From Rhizobiales bacterium Ga0077525 (lineage in GTDB: Bacteria > Pseudomonadota > Alphaproteobacteria > Rhizobiales > Xanthobacteraceae): a stretch of DNA of 64,000 nucleotides. The DNA lies in assembly GCA_001464835.1 (NCBI GenBank), contig LNDS01000022.1, positions 1-64,000 of the forward strand. The letters are read 5' to 3'. Each line of letters opens with the position of its first letter. Within the stretch, counting starts at the first letter, position 1. A program made the translations under genes and the position numbers. The notes under the pieces are model-generated. The model was given only the letters and a program-made list of their open reading frames with translations, was not told the DNA's origin and searched no databases. This document shows, piece by piece, positions 63,158-64,000 of this stretch.

Positions 63158-64000
63158 ATGCACCTCACCCATCGCCGCCGCTTTCTCACGCTCGCCAGCG
63201 CGGCCCTCGCAGCGCCGGCCTTACCGAAATTCGCTTTCGCCCAGGCGTGGCCGAAGGACAAGGTCATCCGCGCCATCGTGCCGTTTTCCGCCGGCAGCAC
63301 CGTCGATATCATCGGCCGCATTGTGCTCGATCCGCTGTCCCGCCAATTGGGACAGACGATGGTGGTGGAAAACCGCGGCGGCGCCGGCGGCAGCATCGGC
63401 TCGGCCGCCGTCGCCAAGGCCGATCCCGACGGCTACACACTGCTGATCAATGCCGCGGCGCATTCGGCGGCGCCCGCCGCCTATCCGCAAATCACCTACG
63501 ATCCGGCTAAGGACTTTTCCGCCGTCGCCATGTTCGGCGTGGTGCCGAACGTGCTGCTGGTCGCGCCGTCGAAAGGCATCAAGACCGCCAAGGAACTGGC
63601 CGAGCGCGCCAAGAGCGGCGAGATGACCTATTCGTCCGCCGGCGTCGGCAGCGCGACGCATTGGGCGGCGGAACGCTTCCGCCTGTCGGCCGGCTTCAAG
63701 GCGACGCACGTACCGTTCCGCGGCGGCCCGGAAGCGTTGACCGAAGTGATGACCGGCCGCGTCGATTTCTGCTGCATCGGCATTTCCTCGGCGATGCCCT
63801 TCATCACCGACAATCGTCTGGTGCCGCTCGGCGTCAGCACGACCAAGCGTTCGGCAGCGCTGCCGAACGTGCCGACGACGATCGAAGCCGGCTTCCCGGA
63901 CTCAGATTACATCTTCTGGAACGGCCTCCTCGCGCCGGCCAAGACGCCGCGACCGATCATCAACCAACTGCATGCCGAAGTGCAGAAGGTGCTGGCGCTG
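63158..64000 (+). CDS. Tripartite tricarboxylate transporter (Bug-type) binding protein, cut by window end
   Basis: About 281 codons are visible from ATG 63158, which follows AAGGAG; the frame is open at the window end. The leader is Tat-like (HRRRFLTLASAALAAPALPK). Signatures are KVIRAIVPFSAGSTVDIIGR and VVENRGGAGGS. Roughly 40 residues should be missing. Confidence 0.88.
   Translation, partial: MHLTHRRRFLTLASAALAAPALPKFAFAQAWPKDKVIRAIVPFSAGSTVDIIGRIVLDPLSRQLGQTMVVENRGGAGGSIGSAAVAKADPDGYTLLINAAAHSAAPAAYPQITYDPAKDFSAVAMFGVVPNVLLVAPSKGIKTAKELAERAKSGEMTYSSAGVGSATHWAAERFRLSAGFKATHVPFRGGPEALTEVMTGRVDFCCIGISSAMPFITDNRLVPLGVSTTKRSAALPNVPTTIEAGFPDSDYIFWNGLLAPAKTPRPIINQLHAEVQKVLAL

Overview
The window reads as a chromosomal segment of a high-GC alphaproteobacterium of the Hyphomicrobiales, most like the Xanthobacteraceae/Nitrobacteraceae. 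This rests on gene order (aminotransferase-hom-glpX-recJ beside phaC, divergent epmA/efp), on many TRAP, TTT and ABC solute-binding proteins, and on dispersed palindromic repeats of the kind common in that order. The genus cannot be named from the sequence alone. I found no rRNA, tRNA, CRISPR array, transposase or phage gene.

Layout. 1-5.8 kb: epmA (cut by the window edge) divergent from efp, a secreted M23 peptidase, a small exported protein, an MltB-like lytic transglycosylase and a LysR regulator. 6.0-13.7 kb: a likely catabolic locus with a ThDP-dependent enzyme and a complete taurine/nitrate-type ABC importer on the + strand, facing three minus-strand genes for periplasmic-binding-protein-fold proteins that lack signal peptides (one like 4,5-dihydroxyphthalate decarboxylase, two tandem ModA-like paralogues). 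13.8-22.4 kb: a minus-strand sulfur-oxidation cluster soxW-Y-Z-XA-B-C-D followed by a flavocytochrome c sulfide dehydrogenase pair. SoxX and SoxA are one polypeptide, a palindromic repeat lies inside the soxD leader, and the flavoprotein's signal peptide looks disrupted. 22.5-28.8 kb: an unknown exported protein, type II dehydroquinase with a TRAP transporter and a divergent GntR regulator, and an orphan TRAP binding protein. 28.9-32.8 kb: a potDABC-type ABC transporter. 32.9-34.5 kb: soxV, soxS and soxR, the missing part of the sox system. 34.6-37.0 kb: a HerA-like ATPase and two small proteins. 37.2-45.4 kb: recJ, glpX, hom, an aminotransferase, a lipoprotein and phaC. 45.4-48.1 kb: a persulfide-handling module (ETHE1-like dioxygenase, BigR-type repressor, membrane rhodanese, TauE/SafE permease). 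48.1-53.9 kb: flavin reductase, MAPEG protein, AidB-like acyl-CoA dehydrogenase, argC, a Tat-exported metallo-hydrolase and a DedA protein. 54.1-57.2 kb: a complete TRAP transporter. 57.3-64 kb: parE, an exported unknown, a TTT binding protein, a pobA-like hydroxylase, an isoprenylcysteine methyltransferase-like protein and a second TTT binding protein cut by the window end.

How it fits together. The strongest theme is reduced-sulfur metabolism: periplasmic thiosulfate oxidation (SoxXA, YZ, B, CD), thiol electron delivery (SoxV, S, W), sulfide oxidation (FccAB) and cytoplasmic persulfide clearance. Two ArsR repressors, each with the paired cysteines of persulfide sensors, probably control it. 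One inverted-repeat family (ATATTC-N8-GAATAT-like) occurs at four sox positions and a different one (TTAG-N6-CTAA) overlaps the bigR promoter. A second theme is uptake and breakdown of organic and aromatic acids (LysR/ThDP/ABC locus, AroQ-TRAP, pobA). PhaC provides carbon storage.
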